Positions 28,099 through 36,012 of a stretch of 41,713 nucleotides of DNA are shown piece by piece. Within the stretch, counting starts at the first letter, position 1. Each line of letters begins with the position of its first letter. The DNA lies in assembly GCA_938003545.1 (NCBI GenBank), contig CALKXY010000031.1, positions 1-41,713 on the forward strand, read 5' to 3'. Made by a program: the position numbers and the translations under genes. This DNA comes from an uncultured Caulobacterales bacterium (lineage in GTDB: Bacteria > Pseudomonadota > Alphaproteobacteria > Caulobacterales > Maricaulaceae). The notes below the pieces were generated by a model, which worked only from the letters and a program-made list of their open reading frames with translations, was not told the origin of the DNA and searched no databases.

Positions 28099-28499
28099 TC
28101 TTTTAGTTTCTTTAGTGTGTCTTCAAAATATACATCTGGGGCATTCAAAACTCGTAATCGCGATGAAATTATTACAGAGGCAGAAAATAAAAAGAATATT
28201 ATTTCAAGTATTGAGTATGTCTCACGAGCTCTGAATTTATTTAAGGAACCATTCGACCAAATATAAATCCCGACGAGTAATATACAGCAAAGAAATAAGT
28301 ACCATGCCAAGACCCTCTTGCTGATTTTAATAATTGCTTTTCTTGTTGCGAGCTTTGGGTTGATTAATTTCTCTAACTTTTTTTCGGCATGAAAGAGGAT
28401 GCCAAGGGAAGAGAATATCAAGAGGAGCAAGAAAAAATATACGAAAGCGTCTAGGTGTAGGTCAAACAACCCAATAGCTATTAATGACGCCGTTTTCAT
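28095..28499 (-). CDS. Small multi-pass membrane protein, unknown family
   Basis: 134 residues from the ATG at 28499, preceded by GGGGGAACT. Three hydrophobic segments: about 15-40 ([20 protein letters not shown]), 62-82 ([19 protein letters not shown]) and 97-113 ([17 protein letters not shown]), with a basic loop between the first two ([23 protein letters not shown]). No family recognised. AT-rich compared with dxs and tlyA and placed antisense between them, so probably a later insertion. Its stop codon overlaps the dxs stop on the opposite strand. Confidence 0.65.
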   Translation of the reverse strand: MKTASLIAIGLFDLHLDAFVYFFLLLLIFSSLGILFHAEKKLEKLINPKLATRKAIIKISKRVLAWYLFLCCILLVGIYIWSNGSLNKFRARETYSILEIIFFLFSASVIISSRLRVLNAPDVYFEDTLKKLKD

Positions 28500-28644
28500 A
28501 TTCAGTTCCCCCGTCTGATTAGTGTAGAGTGCTGGTTTTAAAATATAATAAATCTGTAGCCTCATCCGTCCTCTGTGTTTTTTTCAAAACGCTTAGAGCA
28601 CCTTCTCTCTATGGGAGAAGGGAAGTTTATGTTACCTGCTCCCT

Positions 28645-29370
28645 ATGCGCGCTGACCAATATCTTACCACCAAGAACCATTACGACTCCCGTGCGCGGGC
28701 GCAGGCGGCGATTAAGGCTGGCTTGGTGACGGTCGATGGGCGTGTGATAAAAAAACCGTCTGAGAAGATTGCGGAGGGCGCGATTGTTCAGGCGGGAATC
28801 GAGCATCCTTGGGTGTCGCGCGGCGGCGTTAAACTGGCGCAGGCTTTGGATGTGTTTGGCGTTGATCCAACAGGGCGTACGGCGCTGGATGTTGGCGCGT
28901 CAACGGGCGGGTTTTCGCATGTGTTGGTGTCGCGCGGCATTACTAAAGTTTACGCTGTGGACGTGGGACATGGACAGCTTCACGCTAGCCTTCATAGCGA
29001 ACCCAAGATCATTTCGATGGAGGGGCAGGACGCGCGTACCCTGTCGTCCGCACAATTTGACATCGTTCCCGATCTTATCGTTTGCGATGCGAGTTTTATT
29101 TCCGCGATGAAAGTTCTGGGCACGCCCATGCAAATTGCTGCGCCGACATCTGACCTTATAACGCTGGTGAAACCGCAATTTGAAGTCGGGAAAATCGGTC
29201 TGGGTCGTGGCGGTCTCGTTAAATCCGAAGAGCTAGGCCTGCGGGCACTCGATACAGTTCGCCATTGGGTGCAGGAGCAGGGGTGGCACGTCGTCGATAC
29301 AATCGTGTCGCCGATTAAAGGCGGGTCTGGGAATACAGAATATCTGCTGCATGCTATGCGCAAAGGCTAG
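28645..29370 (+). CDS. tlyA: TlyA-family rRNA (cytidine-2'-O)-methyltransferase
   Basis: In mycobacteria TlyA methylates 16S C1409 and 23S C1920. 241 residues. N-terminal S4 RNA-binding domain (MRADQYLTTKNHYDSRARAQAAIKAGLVTVDG) and an FtsJ-like methyltransferase with SAM motif ALDVGASTGGFSHVLV (about 78-93), DLIVCDASFIS and TLVKPQFEVG. Completes the xseB-ispA-dxs-tlyA set despite the intervening antisense gene. A 7-bp hairpin (CCTTCTC/GAGAAGG, 28601-28621) lies just upstream. Confidence 0.93.
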   Translation: MRADQYLTTKNHYDSRARAQAAIKAGLVTVDGRVIKKPSEKIAEGAIVQAGIEHPWVSRGGVKLAQALDVFGVDPTGRTALDVGASTGGFSHVLVSRGITKVYAVDVGHGQLHASLHSEPKIISMEGQDARTLSSAQFDIVPDLIVCDASFISAMKVLGTPMQIAAPTSDLITLVKPQFEVGKIGLGRGGLVKSEELGLRALDTVRHWVQEQGWHVVDTIVSPIKGGSGNTEYLLHAMRKG

Positions 29371-29382
29371 CGGCGTAGTAAA

Positions 29383-29407
29383 AAACCCCACCGAAACGGC
29401 GGGGTTT
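29383..29407. terminator. Bidirectional terminator between tlyA and the first glycine-zipper gene
   Basis: AAACCCC / GGGGTTT stem with an inner CCG/CGG pair and AAA loop. A-rich on the left and T on the right, so it can end transcripts from both sides. It lies 12 nt after tlyA and 11 nt after the convergent minus-strand gene. Confidence 0.85.
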
Positions 29408-29417
29408 GAATGTTTAT

Positions 29418-30116
29418 CTAGTGGCCGTGGCGACGTTTGTGATGTTTACGCCGAGGTTGTTGTCTATATCCGCTATTATAATACCCACCATTGTTAAGGC
29501 TAACCGTGATGCCCTTGCGCGGTGCGCGGTAATATGGCGTGCCGTAATTATAGGTCGTCGTTCGATATGCAGGCTGCTGGTAAACAGGCTGTTGATACAC
29601 GCGCTGCTGATAGACAGGTTGTTGATATACGCGCTGTTGGTATACGGGCTGACGATAAACGGGTTGCTGGTAGCTATATCCACTATTTGAATAACCATAG
29701 TTGGTGCGAGGGCGTTGGTAATATCCGCCCTGATATCCGTTTTGGTACCCAGTCTGAGTTCTGCCAGTTTGGTAATATCCTGTTTGTGGATTGTAATAGC
29801 CGCCTCTGGTGGAGCTACGGCGGTTTGAATTGCCGTCACCCACAATAGCTGCACCTGCGACGCCGCCTAAGACTGCGCCGAGAACGGAACCTTCTGTGCG
29901 TGCACCGTTACCAGCCAATTGGCTACCTAGCACGCCGCCAGCGATAGCGCCGATACCTGCGCCGAGCAGTTGGTCGCCGCCGCCGCTGTTTTGGTGCTGA
30001 TGGTTATATCCATTGTCATGCGCGCTTGCGGGCGCGGCAAATGTCATGGCCGTTGTTGCTACGGTGATCGCAGCCATCTTGAATGCTGTAGTATTGAGTT
30101 TGAATGTGAGACGCAT
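29418..30116 (-). CDS. Secreted glycine-zipper protein with Tyr/Gln repeat
   Basis: 232 residues from the ATG at 30116 (AAAGGA 7 nt upstream). Signal peptide ending PASA (about residue 32). Glycine-zipper 2TM segment about 48-92 (LGAGIGAIAGGVLGSQLAG; GSVLGAVLGGVAGAAIVG), as in SlyB/OmpA-like lipoprotein families. Then a Tyr/Gly/Asn-rich region and, at about 148-185, tandem five-residue units Q(P/R)VYQ. It ends in a very basic tail (RRKHHKRRHGH). First of three such genes in a row on this strand. The Tyr repeats suggest a cell-envelope or extracellular matrix role, which is inference. Confidence 0.82.
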   Translation of the reverse strand: MRLTFKLNTTAFKMAAITVATTAMTFAAPASAHDNGYNHQHQNSGGGDQLLGAGIGAIAGGVLGSQLAGNGARTEGSVLGAVLGGVAGAAIVGDGNSNRRSSTRGGYYNPQTGYYQTGRTQTGYQNGYQGGYYQRPRTNYGYSNSGYSYQQPVYRQPVYQQRVYQQPVYQQRVYQQPVYQQPAYRTTTYNYGTPYYRAPRKGITVSLNNGGYYNSGYRQQPRRKHHKRRHGH

Positions 30117-30299
30117 GAAGGGTCCTTTCGTCCAATGAGCCGATGTCGATATATGTCTCCCTACAGACATTAACATGTACCGACCCTGAAGCTATGCCCG
30201 ACGAACGGCATGTTTGGGAAGTTAACAATCCGTTACTGGTTCGTTACTGGCCACAATCTGGCGCATCACTGGCCGCAATCCGGTGTTCAGAAATGCGAA

Positions 30300-30325
30300 A
30301 CGCCCTACCTTTGGGGGTAGAGCGT
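30300..30325 (-). terminator. Hairpin downstream of the second glycine-zipper gene
   Basis: ACGC.CTACC pairs with GGTAG.GCGT (9 of 10 bp) around TTTGGG. It lies 69 nt after the stop of the minus-strand gene, and on that strand it is followed by TTTCGCATTTC. Plausible terminator, but the T-run is weak. Confidence 0.5.
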
Positions 30326-30393
30326 CTCTTTCCATGGGGGACGTGTGGGCCGTCCGTCCACGAACCTGGGGGGAAGTAAGTAGTATGGTCTAT

Positions 30394-31803
30394 TTAGTGA
30401 TGACCGTTACATGTCGACCCATGATGGGTTTTACCCTTAATTTTGTGACCATTTTGATCATACATCGCTGTGCCGTCGCCATAGCAATATTCGCTGGGCG
30501 TGATGATCGTATCAGGTACTGAGTGACCACCTTCGTAAGACGACAGACACGCACCATCCGTATAATAACTCCCTGCTGGACACGTTGTCACAGGCGCAGG
30601 GGTGTAGACAGGCGCCGCTTCGATGACGCGAGCTGGGGCTTCACATGTGCCGTTTCCAAGATCTAATGTGCCAGATGGGCAGGCTTGGTTCACAACGATT
30701 GGCGCTTGACCCATGACTGTTTTTGCAGGTTCCAAACATGTGCCATTGCCTTGGTCTGTTGTGCCAACAGGACAAGATTGCGGGATCACGATTGGCGCAG
30801 CGCCGATAACTGTACGGGCTGGTTCTTGGCATGTGCCGTTCCCCAAGTCTGTTGTGCCAGATGGGCAAGACTGCGCGATTACGATTGGCGCTGCACCGAT
30901 AACTGTGCGCGCTGGTTCTTGGCATGTGCCGTTGCCTAAATCCGTCGTTCCGCTTGGACAGCTGGATGGAATGACCGTTGGTGCAGGGGCGTAAACTGTG
31001 CGCGGCGCGCTCATGCAGGTGCCATCGGATTGTTCGGTTGTTCCTGATGGGCAAGGTTGCGTTACGACAACAGGTGCACGTTGGATAACCCGTGGGGCGG
31101 CTTGGATTGTGCGCTGGCGCACAATAGTTTGACTGACTTGTGGACGATAATTTGTGACAGGCACAATCGGTCCCGCAACAAATCCGCCTGGTGCATAAGT
31201 TGGAGCGACTGGAGCCGGGACGCCATATGCATATCCGCCAGTGCCATAAGACGACGTGCCGTATGAGGTCGTATTATATCCGTAACCCGTATTTCCGTAA
31301 GCAGGTGCGCCATATCCGCCAACAGGGCCAGAGCTATAGCGAGCATTTGAGCGTCCATTCACCCGTCCATTCGAACGAGTATTTGCAAGTGCGTACCCTG
31401 CCGCGCCGCCTAAGACTGCGCCAATGGCTGTGCCTTCTTGACGCTGGCCTGAGCCTGCGAGGTTAGAGCCGATTGCGCCGCCAAGGCCTGCGCCGATCGC
31501 TGTTCCGGCCAAGTTACGGCCGTTGAAACCTGGGTTGAATTGTCCCGCATATGGATTGCCGTAATAGTTGGACCGCGAATTGCCGTAAGCCGCGCCGCCC
31601 AAACCGCCGACGAGCGCGCCAAGGGCTGCGCCTTCTGTGCGATTATTGGAGCCCGCAAGCTGGCCGCCGATAACGCCGCCAAGGCCTGCGCCGACAGTGC
31701 CGCCCGCGAGTGTGTTATTATCAAATCCCAAGAATTGCGCGGACGCCGTTGCGGGGACAAAGACCATGGCCGCGATTGCAGCTGTGGAAAGAAGGAATTT
31801 CAT
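30394..31803 (-). CDS. Secreted double glycine-zipper protein with six Cys-pair modules
   Basis: 469 residues. Signal peptide MKFLLSTAAIAAMVFVPATASA. Two glycine-zipper 2TM segments (about 33-73 and 98-140, each with GAGLGG.IG..LAG....EG.A.GA..GG). A Tyr/Gly-rich linker (150-210) is followed by six modules of the type CP(S/A)GTTDLGNGTC, with Cys pairs at 251/263, 282/294, 313/325, 344/356, 375/387 and 408/419, a 31-residue period joined by Val/Pro-rich spacers. GAGGAG is 6 nt before the ATG. The modules look like small disulfide-closed loops on a stiff stalk. No named domain recognised for them. Confidence 0.85.
   Translation of the reverse strand: MKFLLSTAAIAAMVFVPATASAQFLGFDNNTLAGGTVGAGLGGVIGGQLAGSNNRTEGAALGALVGGLGGAAYGNSRSNYYGNPYAGQFNPGFNGRNLAGTAIGAGLGGAIGSNLAGSGQRQEGTAIGAVLGGAAGYALANTRSNGRVNGRSNARYSSGPVGGYGAPAYGNTGYGYNTTSYGTSSYGTGGYAYGVPAPVAPTYAPGGFVAGPIVPVTNYRPQVSQTIVRQRTIQAAPRVIQRAPVVVTQPCPSGTTEQSDGTCMSAPRTVYAPAPTVIPSSCPSGTTDLGNGTCQEPARTVIGAAPIVIAQSCPSGTTDLGNGTCQEPARTVIGAAPIVIPQSCPVGTTDQGNGTCLEPAKTVMGQAPIVVNQACPSGTLDLGNGTCEAPARVIEAAPVYTPAPVTTCPAGSYYTDGACLSSYEGGHSVPDTIITPSEYCYGDGTAMYDQNGHKIKGKTHHGSTCNGHH
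30547..31053 (-). repeat. 93-bp tandem repeat inside the second glycine-zipper gene
   Basis: DNA repeats in register with the 31-residue Cys-pair modules; the second and third units (about 30775-30960) are the most alike at base level, while outer ones have drifted. Suggests growth by tandem duplication. Confidence 0.75.
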
Positions 31804-32127
31804 GCGAGGCTCCTCTAGTGCCAGATACCGCCTGCGCGGTTTTAAAAATCAAACGGGACACCGATTTGCATCGAAATAACCCACCATAATCGGATCTGTT
31901 TGCTTTTATGCAAATCTCGGGCCGAATTCAGATATTCTGTAACACGGGCTGAACGTCACGTGAAAAGACTTCGCCTGACAGGGGAATCAAAGAGGATAAC
32001 GGTAAGAATATTCGACCGAACACATAAAACCCGACCTGAATGAACAGGCCGGGCGCATTTCAGATGTTGACAGGGTCCACATCTGGGGGGCTATGAGGCT
32101 CTCTTTTGTGGGAAGAGAGCCAAGGCT
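31804..32127. other. Structured gap between glycine-zipper genes 2 and 3
   Basis: No gene. It holds a 9-bp inverted repeat GATTTGCAT (31863-31871) / ATGCAAATC (31908-31916) upstream of gene 2, then three hairpins in 92 nt: CCCG.CCTG / CAGG.CGGG (32030-32053), CAGATGT / ACATCTG (32061-32085) and GGCTCTCTT / AAGAGAGCC (32097-32121). The last starts a few bases past the stop of gene 3 and may serve as its terminator. Confidence 0.6.
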
Positions 32128-32877
32128 TTAATGGTTGCTATAACACAGGTTCCGCGAGGTTCCGTGATAGTGACCACGGCGTGTTTGTGGTTGACGGTAA
32201 TTTTTACGGCTATCCGTATATTTTTTGATCCGCTTGCGTTCACGCTTGAGCTGCTCAAGGCGATACCCGTTTTCAGTAAGCCTGCGACTGATGTCCGAGT
32301 TATAGCCGCGAGAATATTTCAACTCGCGTTTCAGATTATCACCTTCGAAGCGGACGCGTTCAATTTCTCGATCAATTTGATATAACGGGTCTGAATTATA
32401 TCCTGTGCTGTAGCCGTTATAGCCAGAGCGACGGCTCGAGCGGTGCCCGACGGTTTGGTAGCCAGACGTACGATTATATCCGCTGTTACGTGAATAGCCT
32501 GAGTTCTGGCTATAGCCTCTTGTCTGGCCGTGGCTTGAATGACGTGGCGTATATGTCGTCGTCGTTGGATAGCGCGTGGTTGTTGTCCGGTATTTGTGGT
32601 CATTCTCACATCCACTCGCACTGTCACCAATTGCGGCACCTGCGATACCGCCGATGATCGCGCCAAGGATGCCGGCTTCCGTGCTGTCGCCGCGTCCTGC
32701 AAGACCGTCACCAATCGCGGCTCCCACGGTGCCGCCAATGACTGCGCCTGCGACGCCATTAGTCGTGTCGTTACATTTGCGATTATAATCGCCAGCCTGT
32801 GCGGAGAGGGGCATTGCGAGTGTTGCCGCAGCCAGAGTGACTGCAGTGAGGGCCGTTTTTATTTTTAAATGTGTCAT
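32128..32877 (-). CDS. Secreted glycine-zipper protein with basic coiled-coil tail
   Basis: 249 residues. Signal peptide ending LSAQA (about 28). Glycine-zipper segment about 41-86 (GVAGAVIGGTVGAAIGDGLAG; GILGAIIGGIAGAAIGD) flanked by Cys35 and Cys90, which could pair. The middle is Ser/Tyr/Gly/Thr-rich with repeated GYSRNSGYNR-type units (about 115-165). The C-terminal about 170-230 is highly charged and predicted coiled coil (QIDREIERVRFEGDNLKREL, RLEQLKRERKRIKK). Third member of the paralogous set; the order is 3-2-1 in transcription direction. Confidence 0.82.
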   Translation of the reverse strand: MTHLKIKTALTAVTLAAATLAMPLSAQAGDYNRKCNDTTNGVAGAVIGGTVGAAIGDGLAGRGDSTEAGILGAIIGGIAGAAIGDSASGCENDHKYRTTTTRYPTTTTYTPRHSSHGQTRGYSQNSGYSRNSGYNRTSGYQTVGHRSSRRSGYNGYSTGYNSDPLYQIDREIERVRFEGDNLKRELKYSRGYNSDISRRLTENGYRLEQLKRERKRIKKYTDSRKNYRQPQTRRGHYHGTSRNLCYSNH

Positions 32878-33033
32878 TGGGCGAACTCCTGTTCGTATCT
32901 CCGGCGAAGGAAGATGCCCTCGACCGATGACTTACGTTTAGGATGTCGTCTTTGAACCGACCCTGATGCCGAAATTCATGTATCGTTCAGAAAGTGTTAA
33001 CGCTCTGAAACACAACAAAATATCTGCAAATAA

Positions 33034-34122
33034 TTAGATGTATTTTGCCAAAAATGCCTCAACTTCATCCAATGCGGCGTTGGCTTCAACGATGTAATCG
33101 TCGAAAATTTGCCAGACATGGGGCAGCCCGCCGCCCCAACTTTGGAATGAAACGGGCGATCCTGCGGCTTTTGCCTTCATTGCGAATCGCGCGCCGTCAT
33201 CATGCAACAGCTCATCGCGGCTGGCTTGGATGAAAATTGGTGGCAAGTCCGACAGGTCATCATAGATCGGAGATTGTTCTGGGTCAGACGGGCTCATGGC
33301 ATAATGGCGCGCCATCGCAGGCAGCAGCAAGAGTTTAGGGGCCTTGAGGATCGGAGCCAGCATCGGGCGCAACATATGGTCCGTCGCCAGATTGGTTTGC
33401 ATAGAGGGGCTGGACATCGTCGCATCTGTTGTGGGCGAGAATGCCACGACGGCGTCTGGTTGGCGGTCCATATGTTTACGCGCCCAATTCGTTAGCATCA
33501 GGACAAGGTTCCCACCTGCGCTATCGCCTGCCAGTACCAATTTCGTAAGGGGCGCAGGGCCGTCAGGACCTGTGTTCGTAATCCAGCTATAGGCCGAGCG
33601 CGCATCATTAATGCCGTCGCGGCGGCTGTTCTCTGGCATCAGGCGGTAATTTGGTGTGAACACAGCCATGCCTGTGCGGCGGGCGAGTTGCACGGTGAGG
33701 GGGCGGTGGCTAATGTCGCTGCCGACGGTGAATGCGCCGCCATGCATATATAAAAGGCGTGCATCGGGATTATGGCCAGGCACAAGTGTCCAGCTGCCTG
33801 TGATCTCTTCGCCATCTATACTCATGACGTCAGGGCGAAATTCTACGTCGCCATAATCGCGCGCCATCCCCATTGCATCAAAACGTTCACGTTTGGCCTC
33901 CCACCCGTTTTTCGCATTGCCCGCTTGCGCAGGGCCAACGAACATCTCGTGGAGAAATGTGTTGAGACGATCAAGGCCTTCGGATGGTTGCGCGGCCGCA
34001 AAAACGTCAGGCGCGTTATCATACACACTAAGGTCTTCGCCCGCGAGTTTGCGTGAACGAATTTTGAGATAAGCGTAAGGCGCACCAACAAGAACGGCGA
34101 GAGTAGGGATGACAAATAACAT
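33034..34122 (-). CDS. Alpha/beta hydrolase (hormone-sensitive-lipase-like esterase)
   Basis: 362 residues. An N-terminal hydrophobic anchor (MLFVIPTLAVLVGAPYAYL) is followed by a cap region. Oxyanion motif LLYMHGGAFTVGS (about 143-155), nucleophile GDSAGGNL (about 212-219), acid in ASRDELLHDD and His in GLPHVWQIF. Matches the HSL family of short-chain esterases. Isolated on the minus strand; an orphan gene follows in the opposite direction after about 200 nt. Substrate unknown. Confidence 0.9.
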   Translation of the reverse strand: MLFVIPTLAVLVGAPYAYLKIRSRKLAGEDLSVYDNAPDVFAAAQPSEGLDRLNTFLHEMFVGPAQAGNAKNGWEAKRERFDAMGMARDYGDVEFRPDVMSIDGEEITGSWTLVPGHNPDARLLYMHGGAFTVGSDISHRPLTVQLARRTGMAVFTPNYRLMPENSRRDGINDARSAYSWITNTGPDGPAPLTKLVLAGDSAGGNLVLMLTNWARKHMDRQPDAVVAFSPTTDATMSSPSMQTNLATDHMLRPMLAPILKAPKLLLLPAMARHYAMSPSDPEQSPIYDDLSDLPPIFIQASRDELLHDDGARFAMKAKAAGSPVSFQSWGGGLPHVWQIFDDYIVEANAALDEVEAFLAKYI

Positions 34123-34325
34123 AGGCTGTCGCTAAACGGGGTTTCTACTCGCGTCTAGTGTCATGCGTGAATGTTGGGGTAACGCAAGTAATATAGCTAA
34201 GGTGTTGGAATTTGGCACAAGCAAGCAAAAGTTTTTATAGTAATATAGAGAGCTCAAATTCCAAAAGAACTTTTATTGGTCGTGCTAAATTGAGACTTTT
34301 CTCTGCGAAATAGGAACTAGAAAAA

Positions 34326-35147
34326 ATGAAACCTTACATCAGTATTGGGATAACAACCTATAAAGACCTCTCTGACCCAGTGGTCGCTCGAGAAATTTAC
34401 AGAGCATACGAAAACCTAGTCCCAAAATTGACACCCACCGAAATAAGCATTTGGCAACAGAAGTGGTCAGTAGCCGATGTGAACGGTTTCGTAGAAAATT
34501 GGCTGCAGGTTCTAAAATATAAAAAACACGCAGATCGAGAGCGAGAAGATATTATTGAAAGCGGCGTTTTTAGGTTAGGGGCTGAATGGAAGCAAAAGGG
34601 ACTTGGTGGTGGACAGGTTCGCTTTAGACCAGAAAACCAAAATGACAGAGAAGATACAATTTTGATAAAGCATCCATATCTCGCTAGAATTAATTGGTTG
34701 GTTTTTTTTTCAAAACTAGTTGATATCTGTGAGCCGTCCTACGCAATGATAAACTTATTTACTGAAGCGGAAATCAAGGGAGACAAATCTAGTCGTTTTG
34801 AAGCCTTTGATGGTGCTGTCGCAGGCGAGGCAAACTTTACGCATTGGAAGGCATCATCAGGCGTATGGCGCAAACCTGACAAATGGGATAGAAAAGCACG
34901 AAGAGTTTATCGTTTCTTGCCAGAATTATCATGGGCGAATTTTTTGGGAAAAGAGTTTGAAGGTCAATACAATTCAGAGCTTTTACAACGAAGCGTCTCA
35001 AACTGCATAGCCAGTGAAACTGGGTTATTATTTTCTCTTACGGACTCTATTTCGGATGTTGTTAAAGCACCGGAAAATTTCACTAGTAAAAGATTGAAGG
35101 CACGTAACGCTTTCAAAGATGGTTTTTTTAGGCTTCCCAATAGTTGA
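34326..35147 (+). CDS. Orphan protein, no recognised domain
   Basis: 273 residues, AT-rich codon use unlike neighbours, so probably acquired. No signal peptide or membrane segment. Rich in Trp, Lys and charged residues (IWQQKWSVADVNGFVENW; HWKASSGVWRKPDKWD; LPELSWANFLGKEFEGQYNSELL). The WANFLG segment and overall composition loosely recall bacterial immunity-protein families paired with toxins, but I cannot assign it. AGGA lies 13 nt before the ATG. It lies beside the duplicated aroC fragment, so the two may belong to one accessory patch. Confidence 0.6.
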   Translation: MKPYISIGITTYKDLSDPVVAREIYRAYENLVPKLTPTEISIWQQKWSVADVNGFVENWLQVLKYKKHADREREDIIESGVFRLGAEWKQKGLGGGQVRFRPENQNDREDTILIKHPYLARINWLVFFSKLVDICEPSYAMINLFTEAEIKGDKSSRFEAFDGAVAGEANFTHWKASSGVWRKPDKWDRKARRVYRFLPELSWANFLGKEFEGQYNSELLQRSVSNCIASETGLLFSLTDSISDVVKAPENFTSKRLKARNAFKDGFFRLPNS

Positions 35148-35559
35148 TAGATAAAATAAAGTATTGATTGAAATATCTTTATTTTACCTACCCCACCTGG
35201 CCGCGGTGACGTAGCATGTGATCAGCTAGCGTTACCGCCATCATGGCTTCTGCCACGGGCACCGCGCGGATGCCGACGCAGGGGTCGTGGCGGCCTTTTG
35301 TTCTTACGTCTATTTCTTGGCCTTTGGCGTCGATGCTTTTGACTTCAGTGAGTTCAGATATGTGGGGGGTTTGGTTTTTAAGTCCAGCCGAAAGGCTTGA
35401 AGCGCCTACACGTTTCGTTCTCAGCGCTTAATAATTTCAATTGATGGCTGATCTTAATACAGAGTGGGTTACTCTGGCTTGAACCTAAAAAGTCAGAGTA
35501 ACCGCATGTTTAGAGTTTCATACACTCACAATGTTTTTGAAATTATCTCACACGTGGAG
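35148..35559. other. Gap with aroC fragment and inverted repeat
   Basis: Apart from the aroC fragment, no gene seen. A 10-bp perfect inverted repeat GGTTACTCTG (35467-35476) / CAGAGTAACC (35494-35503) and a small AGCC-GAAA-GGCT hairpin (35384-35395) lie downstream of the minus-strand gene 35560-35967 and may end its transcript, although no T-run follows. Confidence 0.5.
35188..35352 (-). pseudogene. Duplicated 3' end of aroC
   Basis: 35195-35349 repeats 36050-36204 (inside aroC) with one mismatch in 155 bp (35260 C against 36115 T). In the aroC frame it reads [16 protein letters not shown] ... MLRHRGQVG and then TAG at 35188-35190, so this copy ends with its own stop directly after RGQVG. 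Upstream of 35350 the similarity to aroC stops at once. Not a functional chorismate synthase: only about 53 codons. Confidence 0.92.
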
Positions 35560-35967
35560 TCATTTTTCACTCAGATCCAAATAGACCTCTGCGTAACTCA
35601 TTGCTTCGGTAACGTCGCCTTGTTGATTATTGATGTAGGACAGATAATGTAGAGCTAGTTTGTCAAGTGTATCTGACCCTTGAGCTCTAAGCGTAGCTTT
35701 AAACGCTATCTCTGCTTTTTCTAAATTTCCGTCTTCGAACTTTTTAACGCCCTTTTTATAGAAAAAACTCGCTGTCTCACTCCCACCGAACAGTCTGTCA
35801 CCGTCGTTGTTTAATGTCGCACCGCCAACCGTAAGTTGACTAAAAGAGCCATTAACCTTAGATATAGTGGATGTTTTGCCTGGGTAAAAATCCGCGTAAG
35901 CAGCAGGGGCGAGGGCCGTTAAAGAGGCTGTTACAATCGTAAAAAGTGCAATTTTCATAAAGGTCAT
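35560..35967 (-). CDS. Small secreted TPR-like protein
   Basis: 135 residues. Signal peptide MTFMKIALFTIVTASLTALAPAAYA. The mature part has SFFYKKGVKKFEDGNLEKAEIAFKATLRAQ and LALHYLSYINNQQGDVTEAMSYAEVYLDL, helix pairs resembling two tetratricopeptide units (about 66-130). AGGAGA is 5 nt before the ATG. It is the only gene in the 700-bp segment bracketed by the two aroC 3' ends. Function unknown; probably periplasmic protein-protein contact. Confidence 0.72.
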   Translation of the reverse strand: MTFMKIALFTIVTASLTALAPAAYADFYPGKTSTISKVNGSFSQLTVGGATLNNDGDRLFGGSETASFFYKKGVKKFEDGNLEKAEIAFKATLRAQGSDTLDKLALHYLSYINNQQGDVTEAMSYAEVYLDLSEK

Positions 35968-36012
35968 AATTCTCTCCTACAGGTTTAAATTAGCTTGATT
36001 TAACTTAACTTG

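Noticed and set aside
29560-31060. Regularly spaced repeats that might look like a CRISPR array
   Set aside because: Repeats are in frame with coding units (15 bp and 93 bp), have no unique spacers, and no cas genes are near.
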